64,000 nt of DNA from the NCBI GenBank assembly GCA_013400975.1, contig WBMZ01003018.1:1-64000 (forward strand), in the 5' to 3' direction. Positions 54,501-60,900 of this stretch are shown here, in pieces. Under the pieces are notes generated by a model. That model worked only from the letters and a program-made list of their open reading frames with translations. It had not been told where the DNA came from and searched no databases. The position numbers and the translations under genes are program-made. The stretch comes from Atrichornis clamosus. Its lineage: Eukaryota; Chordata; Aves; Passeriformes; Menuridae. Position 1 is the stretch's first letter; the number at the start of each line of letters is the position of its first letter.

Positions 54501-55065
54501 AATCTGTCCCATATTCCATCTAGGAGACGGTGTCCCTACCCTTGGCTGAGGGGAAGGTGGAACTAGATTATCTTTAAGGTCCCTTCCAACCCAAACCATT
54601 CTGTGATAAAACAAAAAAAATCACGCAACTGCAGTTCGCAAGTACCATCAGGGTGCAACGGCGGTCCGCGGCCCCTCGCTGCTGACATGCCGTGCAGCAT
54701 GTGTGGGAATAGACTCCTCGGCGTATAGACACAAAAGAATACCGATACTCTAAAACAGCTGCACTTAACTGGAATACTCAAGGCTTGGAACGTTCTACCA
54801 AAGGGACCGAGCATTGAGTGTTTTTTTAAAAAACCTGTGAACAGCCCTGTCCCACCTGTGGCTCAAATGAGGCTAAGGACAGCGGAAATTGCCCCCCCGA
54901 CTCCCCACGGAAACTCCCTCGCTCGACACCGGCTCCCACCTGCTGGCTCAGGTAGCGCGTCAGGTAGGGGCCGACGGGTGGCGGGGCGCCCCGGCGGCGG
55001 CGCAGAGGAGCGGGCAGGGCGCCGGCCGCGCCGAGGAGCAGGAGAACATGGAGGAGCCACAGCAT
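27322..55065 (-). CDS. PRCP: PRCP, lysosomal Pro-X carboxypeptidase (angiotensinase C), complete, 9 coding exons
   Basis: Joining minus-strand exons 55065-54940, 37932-37792, 36666-36565, 36241-36060, 35332-35175, 34575-34403, 32879-32715, 31586-31399 and 27526-27322 gives 1440 bases: 479 residues plus stop, with every junction GT-AG and in phase. PRCP is an S28 serine carboxypeptidase that removes the C-terminal residue after proline, acting on angiotensin II/III and alpha-MSH; it is lysosomal and secreted. Visible signs are a signal peptide ([15 protein letters not shown]), the nucleophile in GGSYGG (Ser165), Asp417 in LDPWS and His442 in GAHHLDL. N-glycosylation sequons sit at Asn87, 119, 323, 402 and 427. 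Human PRCP is 496 residues; the difference is mainly a shorter propeptide in exon 1 (about 14 residues) and a shorter C-terminus. The start is the first ATG after a TATA box and opens the signal peptide. The paralogue DPP7 is excluded by the close match along the whole length. Confidence 0.98.
27527..31398 (-). other. PRCP intron 8
   Basis: This 3.9-kb phase-2 intron contains no repeat or RNA gene that I can name. A C/T-rich stretch runs from 29330 to 29600. The open frames inside are short and unrelated to PRCP. Confidence 0.7.
31399..31586 (-). CDS. PRCP: PRCP coding exon 8
   Basis: Residues 350-411: [20 protein letters not shown] ... [20 protein letters not shown]. It carries the conserved GVRPRPSW block and the sequon Asn402-Ile-Ser. 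Donor TTCAG|GTGAGC, phase 2. Confidence 0.97.
31587..32714 (-). other. PRCP intron 7, mostly filled by CR1
   Basis: About two thirds of this 1.1-kb phase-0 intron is one CR1 fragment (31700-32440). The rest is AT-rich and featureless. Confidence 0.8.
31700..32440 (-). mobile_element. CR1 LINE fragment in PRCP intron 7
   Basis: The minus strand encodes the C-terminal part of CR1 ORF2: [20 protein letters not shown], then [28 protein letters not shown] and FSLEKRR. The 3' tail (CCTTAAAAGATC...CCAACCTCAATG) lies at 31700. It is inserted in the same sense as PRCP. The reading frame breaks before the element's own 3' UTR and no reverse-transcriptase core is present. Confidence 0.93.
32715..32879 (-). 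CDS. PRCP: PRCP coding exon 7
   Basis: Residues 295-349: [20 protein letters not shown] ... [16 protein letters not shown] ... GQMGWYYQ. It contains the sequon Asn323-Tyr-Thr. Acceptor TTCATTGCAG, donor CAG|GTATGC, phase 0. Confidence 0.97.
33311..33340. repeat. (CATA)n/(TA)n microsatellite
   Basis: ACATACATACATACATATATATATATAG: about four CATA units followed by about six TA units. Confidence 0.85.
33350..33405 (-). mobile_element. CR1 3' tip
   Basis: ACATAGAATCATTAAAGTTGGG, AAAGACTTCCAAGATCATCAAGTCC is the reverse-complement CR1 3' end. Only the last 50 or so bases remain. Confidence 0.75.
33756..33824. repeat. Inverted repeat: 30-bp arms, 9-base loop
   Basis: Left arm 33756-33785 and right arm 33795-33824 are reverse complements at 28 of 30 positions, with loop ACTTACACA (33786-33794). 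The core of the arms is ATCTTATCTGCCTCAC. One mismatch is a G-U pair if the plus strand is transcribed. It lies in PRCP intron 6. Confidence 0.9.
34403..34575 (-). CDS. PRCP: PRCP coding exon 6
   Basis: Residues 238-294, with Asp237 split across the junction: [16 protein letters not shown] ... [13 protein letters not shown] ... PLPAWPIQ. The acceptor ends AAG after an A/T-rich rather than C/T-rich tract. Donor CAG|GTAATT, phase 0. It has one residue more than human near KNLQDAAV. Confidence 0.96.
34576..35174 (-). other. PRCP intron 5
   Basis: A 0.6-kb phase-1 intron containing a CR1 tip (34793-34862) and otherwise AT-rich sequence. Confidence 0.8.
34793..34862 (-). mobile_element. CR1 3' tip in PRCP intron 5
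   Basis: CACAGAATCACTTAGGTCAG, AAAAGATCCTCAAGATCTTCAAGT is a degenerate reverse-complement CR1 3' end. Confidence 0.65.
35175..35332 (-). CDS. PRCP: PRCP coding exon 5
   Basis: Residues 185-236, starting [20 protein letters not shown] and ending NAVNHLSST. This leads into the helical insertion (SKS) domain of PRCP. Acceptor TTTGCAG, donor ACAG|GTAAGA, phase 1. Confidence 0.97.
35333..36059 (-). other. PRCP intron 4
   Basis: A 0.7-kb phase-2 intron. No repeat or other feature is recognised. Confidence 0.75.
36060..36241 (-). CDS. PRCP: PRCP coding exon 4: catalytic serine
   Basis: Residues 124-183 plus two bases of Gly184. It contains [11 protein letters not shown] and the nucleophile elbow [13 protein letters not shown], with Ser165 corresponding to human Ser179. 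Acceptor CTCTCAG, donor GG|GTGAGT, phase 2. Confidence 0.98.
36242..36564 (-). other. PRCP intron 3
   Basis: A 323-base phase-0 intron, the shortest in the gene. Nothing else is recognised. Confidence 0.8.
36565..36666 (-). CDS. PRCP: PRCP coding exon 3
   Basis: Residues 90-123, [20 protein letters not shown] then [14 protein letters not shown]. This is the strongly conserved EHRYYGES motif of the alpha/beta-hydrolase core. Donor AGC|GTAAGT, phase 0. Confidence 0.97.
36667..37791 (-). other. PRCP intron 2
   Basis: A 1.1-kb phase-0 intron. No repeat or other feature is recognised. Confidence 0.75.
37792..37932 (-). CDS. PRCP: PRCP coding exon 2
   Basis: Residues 43-89, from [16 protein letters not shown] to [10 protein letters not shown], the start of the mature catalytic domain and a conserved block of S28 peptidases. 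Acceptor TTCTTACAG, donor ACG|GTACGT, both phase 0. It contains the sequon Asn87-Asn-Thr. Confidence 0.97.
40140..40232. repeat. A-rich low-complexity tract
   Basis: Repeated AAAACAAA/AAAATAAACA motifs, a 12-A run and a further A-run near 40223-40231. Confidence 0.75.
43963..45040 (-). mobile_element. Long CR1 LINE fragment in PRCP intron 1
   Basis: The minus strand encodes a reverse-transcriptase segment ([20 protein letters not shown], 44972-44766 frame). In another frame follows the ORF2 C-terminus ([20 protein letters not shown] ... [17 protein letters not shown]). The 3' UTR ends GACCTTTAAGATCAAGTCC reversed near 44000. Homology to CR1 continues to about 45040 (AGCCAGTTTTCTACTCAGCAAAG). 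The catalytic F-A-D-D is replaced (QVDH before TKLA) and frames are broken, so it is dead. It has the same sense as PRCP. Confidence 0.95.
45366..45443 (+). mobile_element. CR1 3' tip
   Basis: TTGGACTTGATCTGAAAGGTC, TTTTCCAACCTAAATGAGCCTATGATTCTA is a sense CR1 end, opposite in orientation to PRCP. Confidence 0.8.
48233..48333 (+). promoter_or_regulatory. Candidate cryptic promoter and first exon inside PRCP intron 1
   Basis: The plus strand has TATAAA at 48233-48238. About 95 bases after it comes a strong splice donor CGGCAG|GTAAGC (exon end 48333). A GGGGTTTTCC kappaB-like site sits at 48143-48152. No downstream exon with a recognisable protein was found, so this is only a candidate start for a non-coding or unknown plus-strand transcript. 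Confidence 0.25.
50524..50550. repeat. Perfect hairpin, 12-bp arms, 3-base loop
   Basis: GATCCTTTCTGT (50524-50535), loop AAA, then its exact reverse complement (50539-50550). It lies in PRCP intron 1. Confidence 0.85.
53870..54115 (+). mobile_element. CR1 LINE 3' fragment
   Basis: GGTTTAGACAGGATATTAAC, then TTGGAACAGGCTGCCCAGAGAAGTGG, CCTGGAAGTGTTTAAAGGAGG and the end AAGGTCTTCTCCAACCTAAATAATTCTGTG. Opposite sense to PRCP. Confidence 0.92.
54546..54608 (+). mobile_element. CR1 3' tip
   Basis: GGTGGAACTAGATTATCTTTAAGGTCCC, TTCCAACCCAAACCATTCTGTGAT is the canonical CR1 end, 340 bases inside PRCP intron 1 from exon 1. Confidence 0.9.
54940..55065 (-). CDS. PRCP: PRCP coding exon 1: signal peptide and propeptide
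   Basis: Encodes residues 1-42. The hydrophobic signal [15 protein letters not shown] is followed by a short Arg/Pro-rich propeptide ending YLTRYLSQQ. The donor is CAG|GTGGGA, phase 0. The ATG has G at -3. The frame stays open upstream across the promoter, but the TATA box sits only about 60 bases upstream, so the ATG at 55065-55063 is the sensible start. Confidence 0.95.
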
Positions 55066-55121
55066 CGCCGCGGGCAGCAGGCGCAAGAGGAGGCAGAGCG
55101 GGCGCAGCGGCGGCCCCGCCG

Positions 55122-55128
55122 CTTTATA
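55122..55128 (-). promoter_or_regulatory. TATA box of PRCP
   Basis: TATAAAG on the minus strand, starting 63 bases upstream of the PRCP ATG. This predicts a transcription start near 55097 and a 5' UTR of only about 30 bases. Confidence 0.55.
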
Positions 55129-55208
55129 CGGGCCCCGCTCCCCGGCCCGGGGCTGCCGCGCGCGGCCCCGCGGGGAGCGGCGGGACCCGGGGGGCGGGGC
55201 CAGCCCGA

Positions 55209-55214
55209 CACGTG
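55209..55214. promoter_or_regulatory. E-box CACGTG upstream of PRCP
   Basis: A palindromic CACGTG about 145 bases upstream of the PRCP ATG. The CLEAR element of lysosomal genes (GTCACGTGAC, bound by TFEB/TFE3) has this core. Here the flanks are GA and GA, so only the core matches. Confidence 0.4.
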
Positions 55215-55499
55215 GAGGGGCGGGCACTAGCAGCGGAGCCTTTCGATTGGCTGCCGGTCGGGGGTCGGCTCGCGCGCGCCTTCGCGGTTGGCTGAGATGA
55301 CTTCCATAGGTGTTTCGGCCGCGCGGCCTCCCGCGAGGAGGCAGCGATTGGCTGCTTGAGGCACGGGATCTATCCGTCTCGCCGCTGCATGCCGTGCGGG
55401 GGCGCGGCTGACAATCGCGCTTCGTGATTGGACGAGCGGGGCCGCTCTGCCGCCGGATTGCGCCGCGATTGGCTGAGCACCGCCTCGTCCCGCCCCCGT

Positions 55500-55882
55500 T
55501 GCGGCCCTCGGCGGCCGCACTTCCGCCCTTCCGCTGTGCCCTCAGACGGGGCCGCGCCGAGGGGGCCGCGGGGCTCGGTCGTTCGGGCCGTCCCTCGCCC
55601 TGAGGGCACCGAGCGCAGCCCTCGCTTGGGTGGGTCGAACAGGCCTGGCCGCTCGCTGTCGGCCTCGGGGGCGGAATGCGGGGAGGCTCAAGGGTGCAAG
55701 CTGGGGCGTGAGATGTGTTGACTACTCGTACTTTGCTTTTCCTCAGGGAGATGAGCGAGGCCATGGGATCACCAGAGGGCACCAGGAACCGCGTGGAACT
55801 GCGCTGAGAGCCGGGCTGCTGAAGGGCAGCGAGCGCGACAGGAGCACCTGGAGGGCTGTGTGATTCCCCGGCCGGGCGCTGA
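55500..55882 (+). other. DDIAS: Probable DDIAS 5' non-coding exon region
   Basis: Since the first DDIAS coding exon begins with a splice acceptor at 57824, at least one upstream non-coding exon must exist, most likely in this CpG island. Possible donors are at 55706 (GGGGC|GTGAGA) and 55883 (CTGAG|GTTTGT). The exact exon cannot be fixed without transcript data. Confidence 0.35.
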
Positions 55883-57823
55883 GGTTTGTGTTGTTGTGTT
55901 TATTTCAAAAAATTAAATTAAAACAGATCTATTCATACTGTTCTCTTTTAATCTGTGTCCAGATAGCGAATTTTGTATTTCGTCCAAAGAGAAATAGAGG
56001 TGTAGATCTGTTTGCTCTTGCCACAACCTGTGTGAACACTTAGATGCTGGTGCTTTATCTCCCATATTTCAGCTGAATACTTGCAGTGTTCTGAGTTGTG
56101 CGTTTGGGGTTGTTTTGGGGTTTTTTTAGTGTCTTTTAAAAGTGTAGATAAGAAAAACTATATAAACTTGTATAGATCTGAGTTGAAAACAGGCAAGAAT
56201 ATGAGCACCTGCTAGCTTCTCGAAGCCCACCTTGGGCAATAAAAACTCAGACTTAATTGTATTACTCTTTTTTTATATACTGGTGTGTTTTCCATGAACT
56301 TTTTATGGGTATCTTGTACTGTAATTGAAAGAAAATACTTCCCTTTTGGCAAGAATTGAAGGCTTGCACCATTTAATATACTAAGTCAAATGGGTCTCTG
56401 TTAATACGTGTGTACTGAAGGGATATATTTTTCTCATTTTGGTTGGCCCCCTACTAAAGCTTTTCCCTTTCCCTGCCTCTGTTTTCCAGACCTTCCTGCC
56501 ACAGGGAATATTGGGATTTTTTTTTTTTTTTTTTTTAAATTCTGAACTACTCAGAGTAATGCATTTAGTCACTCATATATTTCTAGTGCTTTCGTTACAG
56601 ATCTTATTTTTACCAGAATGCTGAGAACGGTGTCCCAAAGGGCAAAGGAATAGCCTGTAGGGTGAAATTTCTGGTGGCAAAATATGAACAAAACATCATT
56701 GTTGATTATTGAATGGGGTTTTTGTAACCTGTAAAACCCATGCTTGAGTCTCCTTTATCTCCCTGGTCTTTTGCCTCTTTGAGACAGTTTTGGGATGGAG
56801 ATGTGGAATTCATATCCTATTACGAGTTTATTCTGCATCTTATTTTGAAGAGAGATGTATATTTAGCTGTGGGTTTGATAAAAGAGCTTTTGCAAATAAG
56901 GACTTTTAAGGAGTCATTTAATTCAGCTGTAGAAAACATTTTGGTCATTTAAGTTGGAACTGTGTGATTTGAGGTGCTGGATGAGACTGAGCCAATTGGT
57001 CTTGTGGAAGGTAACCCTGCCCATGGCAGAGGGGCTGGAATTAGATGATATTTAAGGTCCCTTCCAACCTAGATCATTCTATGATTGTTATCTGCATGTT
57101 TTTAGTATCTGCTGAGAAAAAAGTTAACTGTCTAAAATGGGAGAAGTTTCCCAAAACTTGTTGTTTTGGCCAGTGTAGTGTAATAAAGGCAAAATAAATC
57201 TGCTGGAAAATAATACTGAATAAAAATAAATGAATTCCTCTTTATTTAAACATTTAGTTTATAATTTGTCAAATCCACGCAGCCTCTGCTGAAATCAATG
57301 GTAAACACCTGGAGCTGCCCCTTTATCTCAGAGAGTGTGAATATTGTTGCTATTGTGAGCCCTTTTCAAGATTTTCTGAATATCCTTTCCAAGTCATTGG
57401 TGTTGAAGCGTTTGCAGAATTACAAGTGTAGAATCATTTCCATTTTTAACCCCCTATTGTGACTTCACTCTAAATTAAGGAAAAAAATCAGAAAGCAATT
57501 TGCTGCAGTGCTGTTCCCAAGGATAATTCTAATAAAGGTTCCCTAAATACAAGTGAGAATTTGCATGATCTATCTGCAATGGTGTGAAAATGCCACAAAT
57601 ACTTCCTGCTTCTTACATAACTTCATCCTTTTTTTTTTCTTTGTAAAGAGTTAATTAAGGGTAATAATAGATTTTGCCTCAATTGAATTCCTATTTTCAA
57701 CCAGAGATCATAATTTCCTGAGGGCCACCTTTCAAAATGTTTAAACAACCCAACTGAAAGCAGTTAATACCAACATCTCATAAAATGAGAACTCTTTCAA
57801 CCATTTCAACTTACTCATTTCAG
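55883..57823 (+). other. DDIAS first intron (5' UTR intron)
   Basis: AT-rich sequence with a T-run at 56518-56537 and one CR1 tip (56965-57087). Nothing else is recognised. Confidence 0.55.
56965..57087 (+). mobile_element. CR1 3' tip in DDIAS 5' intron
   Basis: CTGCCCATGGCAGAGGGGCTGG, AATTAGATGATATTTAAGGTCCC, TTCCAACCTAGATCATTCTATGATTG: a sense CR1 end. Confidence 0.92.
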
Positions 57824-57826
57824 GAG

Positions 57827-57835
57827 ATGCTGTGA
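57827..57835 (+). promoter_or_regulatory. Two-codon upstream ORF before the DDIAS start
   Basis: ATG CTG TGA lies in the same exon as the DDIAS ATG, only four bases before it. The main ATG has a weak context (C at -3, A at +4), so reinitiation or leaky scanning would decide DDIAS output. Confidence 0.6.
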
Positions 57836-57839
57836 GCAC

Positions 57840-57952
57840 ATGAATAGTGTGAAGGGACTCTTGGCTGCCTCTGTGATTTCCATCCAGAATTCCTGCTTCG
57901 TCTATCCTGCCTGTCAAAATTGCTTTTCTAGGCTGATACTGGATTCCAGGAG
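57840..57952 (+). CDS. DDIAS: DDIAS first coding exon
   Basis: Residues 1-37 plus two bases: MNSVKGLLAASVISIQNSCF then VYPACQNCFSRLILDSR. It gives the first Cys pair of the zinc ribbon. The acceptor CATTTCAG at 57823 leaves 16 bases of 5' UTR in this exon. Donor AGGAG|GTATGT, phase 2. Confidence 0.95.
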
Positions 57953-60900
57953 GTATGTCCTGTTTTGGTTTTGACTTTGTTTTACTGATTTCCATTAACT
58001 CTGTTAGCGGAACAAAAAACAAAGTGGTGAAAATCCAGCCATTGTATAAAACAAAGTGGTGAAAATCTAGTCATTGTATAAGTGCTAATTTCAGATACTG
58101 TGTTACTTATCACTTAGATCCCTTTGTATTCCAGCATCAGCTTAGAGGTTGTTATGGATTGAGAGTTCACTTGCATTCAGTGCTGTGCAGTATCAATGAA
58201 CACTTTAGCAGAATAAATGAAATGTGTTAAAGCTTCCAAATGCATCCCCTGCATCCACCCAGTCCCTCAGTGCTGTTCCTAAGTTCGAAGACATTGTTTG
58301 AAAGCCCCTCCAAATCAAATCCTGATTGTATTTTTTTCATCTCATTCTATATGTGGAACACAACAGGTAGTCCTGTATAACTCTTCACTGACTTCACGTC
58401 CAGCAAGGCATGAGCTTTCCTTTTTAATTGCAGTGTTTGGTGAAATCTCTGACACACAGAAGAACAGTAAATCAATGAATGTCAGCACTGAATGGAGGGA
58501 GCTGACTTTGTAAAGCAAGGATATCTGTTGTTTCAAATGCTGAAGTATGAGATAACACTGCTATTTCCTGATAGCTTTTTAAACCTAGGTGTTTATATAC
58601 TCAAGCTGCAGGAAGAAAAATCCCAAACCAGAATGAAATGTGAAAAATGGGGGTACAGGGAATTCAATATTACATCCCAACAGTCACTCAAAGCCTGCTA
58701 TCCCTTCAATTTCACAACAGGCTAGCATTTAATTAATCAGTAAAAGAAGCCAGAGACATTCTGTCATGACAGAGACACCTTCCTCTGAGCCTTTGGTAAG
58801 ATTAATGCCTAAAGAAGTAAAGAATAAGGAAAAATAAGAATAAGAAAAATAATACAGTTTTTGATGGAATATTTGATGCATTATAGTAGTAATACTTATG
58901 GTTGCAGATAAGTTCTTACCTCAGCAGTGATTAACAGAAGTTCGTGTATTCAATCATTTTTATCCTTTTACTGTCTTTTGTCAGGTTTAACTGTCTAAAA
59001 TGTGGCTGCACAGGTGAAGCTAAAGATGCAAGCTACAGATATAGATTGTCCCTAAAGATTGCTGACACTAATGATTTGTTTGACATCACTGTTTTTGGAA
59101 GTTGCTTAGATCCGTTCTTTGGGGTCACTGCAGAAAATCTGCAGAGGTAAGGAATACATTGTCTGACCATATAGCTGCTGCTTTTTATTCAGCCTAAAAA
59201 AACTGAAGTGAGCCTAGATGGTGGGAAGATGAGTGGGAAGAAACTACTAAAGTGCTCCCTTCCAGTATTTTCTTGGTACCCATCACCTTGAGAAATTCTG
59301 AAGTTTGTTTCTTCCTGAAATCTTGATGTTTTGAGATAGATTACTTCTAGCAGTAGAAGAAATCTTCCACTTATCTGTTGAAGGCAGCTACTACCTGTTA
59401 AGTGAGCTTCACAGTTTGGTTGGTTTGGCTTCTTCCTTGTGTCCTTTCTCCTTTATTTAAGATTGTTGAATTTCCTGTAAGTAAGTTGGCTTTTCCAGAT
59501 AGAGCCTCTGGGTTTTGCTTTTTTAACAGTTTAGATGCACCTTGTGACTTTTCATCAATATGACCAAGTTTTCCTTTAGAAAGAAGGGATTTCTAAGTAT
59601 GTTAATCCTCAGAGCCTACCTTCTAGGCTTCAGATTTTCTGAAATGTGAAACTGCTGGGATGGGATATTCAGATACATTCCCTGCTTCTTTCTCTAGTCT
59701 GTTGTTTTCCAGTGCTTTGTGTTTTCGCTGGCTCAAAGATGAACACTTTTTTAATGCCATATTAGCAGCATTAATAACACACTCATGGCAGCCATTCTGC
59801 CCTGCACTGCTGTACTGCTGTCAGCTGTGAAAAGCAGTTATTTCCATGTCTTAGTATGGATCCTGCTCTGCTGTACAGGCCCAGGCAGGGAGGATGTGTA
59901 AGCAAGAGCTGCATATTGACACCATTGTGCAGGCACTGTGGTGACAGAAAAATCACAACCATATGGGGAACACCTGAAAGTCGTGTGTGTGTTAAGCCTA
60001 TTCAGAGTGGTTGTTTTGTTTACTTTATCTCAGTAACAAATTAAGTGAACTAAAGAATTGAATTTATAGGTTCATGGTTTCCTGTTTTCATTCTATGTTT
60101 AGTGTAAGCTACCACAAAATCTTCTCCTTAGCATGTGTCCTCTTCAGCACTATACTACAGCTAAAATGCTATATAAGGTTTCCTCCGTTGGTCCAACACT
60201 TCTGTATGTTTTTACTCAAGGTACATTCAAGACTTCAGTCAGCTGTCAGGAGAAACAAACACAGAGTCATCTACAAGAGCCTTAGTTCAAGCAGTGGAAA
60301 CCTGTTTCATTGGAAAAAGATTTATCTTTGGAGTGAAGGTAACTTAATTCACATTATTGTCTTTTAATGAATTTTTGTAGCCAGTTAGGGATATAGACTG
60401 AGTTACCAAAGCTTCATGTACAACATAATCTGGGAATTTGAGAAAATTTAAGGCTAGGACATGAGAAGGATTCTGCTTCTTTTCGCAAAGACTCCTGTGT
60501 TATTTTAAATGATTCACATCCAAAAATCATCTTGAATGGCAGTAGTCAGCTTAACAGTTTGTCAGCGTGCTTTTCAGAGAGCCTGAGCAGTGCCAGCTCC
60601 TGTGCATATCAGTAACAGCTTGGAGTCTGTAAAAAAAGTGTAAGGTTGGAGCAAGAAACAGACTGTCTTTCCAAGCACTGCCCTACCTTGCCCATGTTGT
60701 GTAGTCTCCTGGTGTCTGAAATGTAAGGAGAAGCACATCCCCTTGCAGCATTTTAATATTTCTGGATTTAAAAGCATTTTCAAAATGTTGTTAAAGTGCA
60801 ACTGTTCAATATCTGCATTGCTGGCTCTTTTAGGCGTTTAACGCACTTTGAAATATTAGTTCTTAGCAGTATTTCTATAGAAACAATCTTCTAGGTTCTC

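Larger units (their letters stand above)
37933..54939 (-). other. PRCP intron 1 (17 kb)
   Basis: This phase-0 intron holds most of the gene length. It contains one long CR1 (43963-45040), shorter CR1 pieces (45366-45443, 53870-54115, 54546-54608), A-rich tracts near 40140-40230 and 49225-49250, a short perfect hairpin (50524-50550), a promoter-like cluster at 48143-48333, and a slightly GC-richer segment of unknown origin at 53000-53530. No second gene is recognised in it. Confidence 0.75.
54880..55880. promoter_or_regulatory. Divergent CpG-island promoter shared by PRCP and DDIAS
   Basis: A CpG-dense block lies between the PRCP start (minus) and the DDIAS 5' region (plus). GATTGG (inverted CCAAT) occurs at 55245-55250, 55346-55351, 55426-55431 and 55467-55472, plus a degenerate GGTTGG at 55286-55291, all in one orientation. 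An ETS-like CACTTCCG is at 55518-55525, an E-box CACGTG at 55209-55214, and a PRCP-strand TATAAAG at 55128-55122. The composition and head-to-head gene arrangement support a shared promoter. Confidence 0.8.

Noticed and set aside
54826..55782. A 318-codon minus frame running through the PRCP start and across the shared promoter
   Set aside because: The part upstream of 55065 is GC-rich Pro/Arg/Ala filler lying above the TATA box and over the DDIAS promoter, and the part below 54940 is intron. Only 55065-54940 is real coding sequence.
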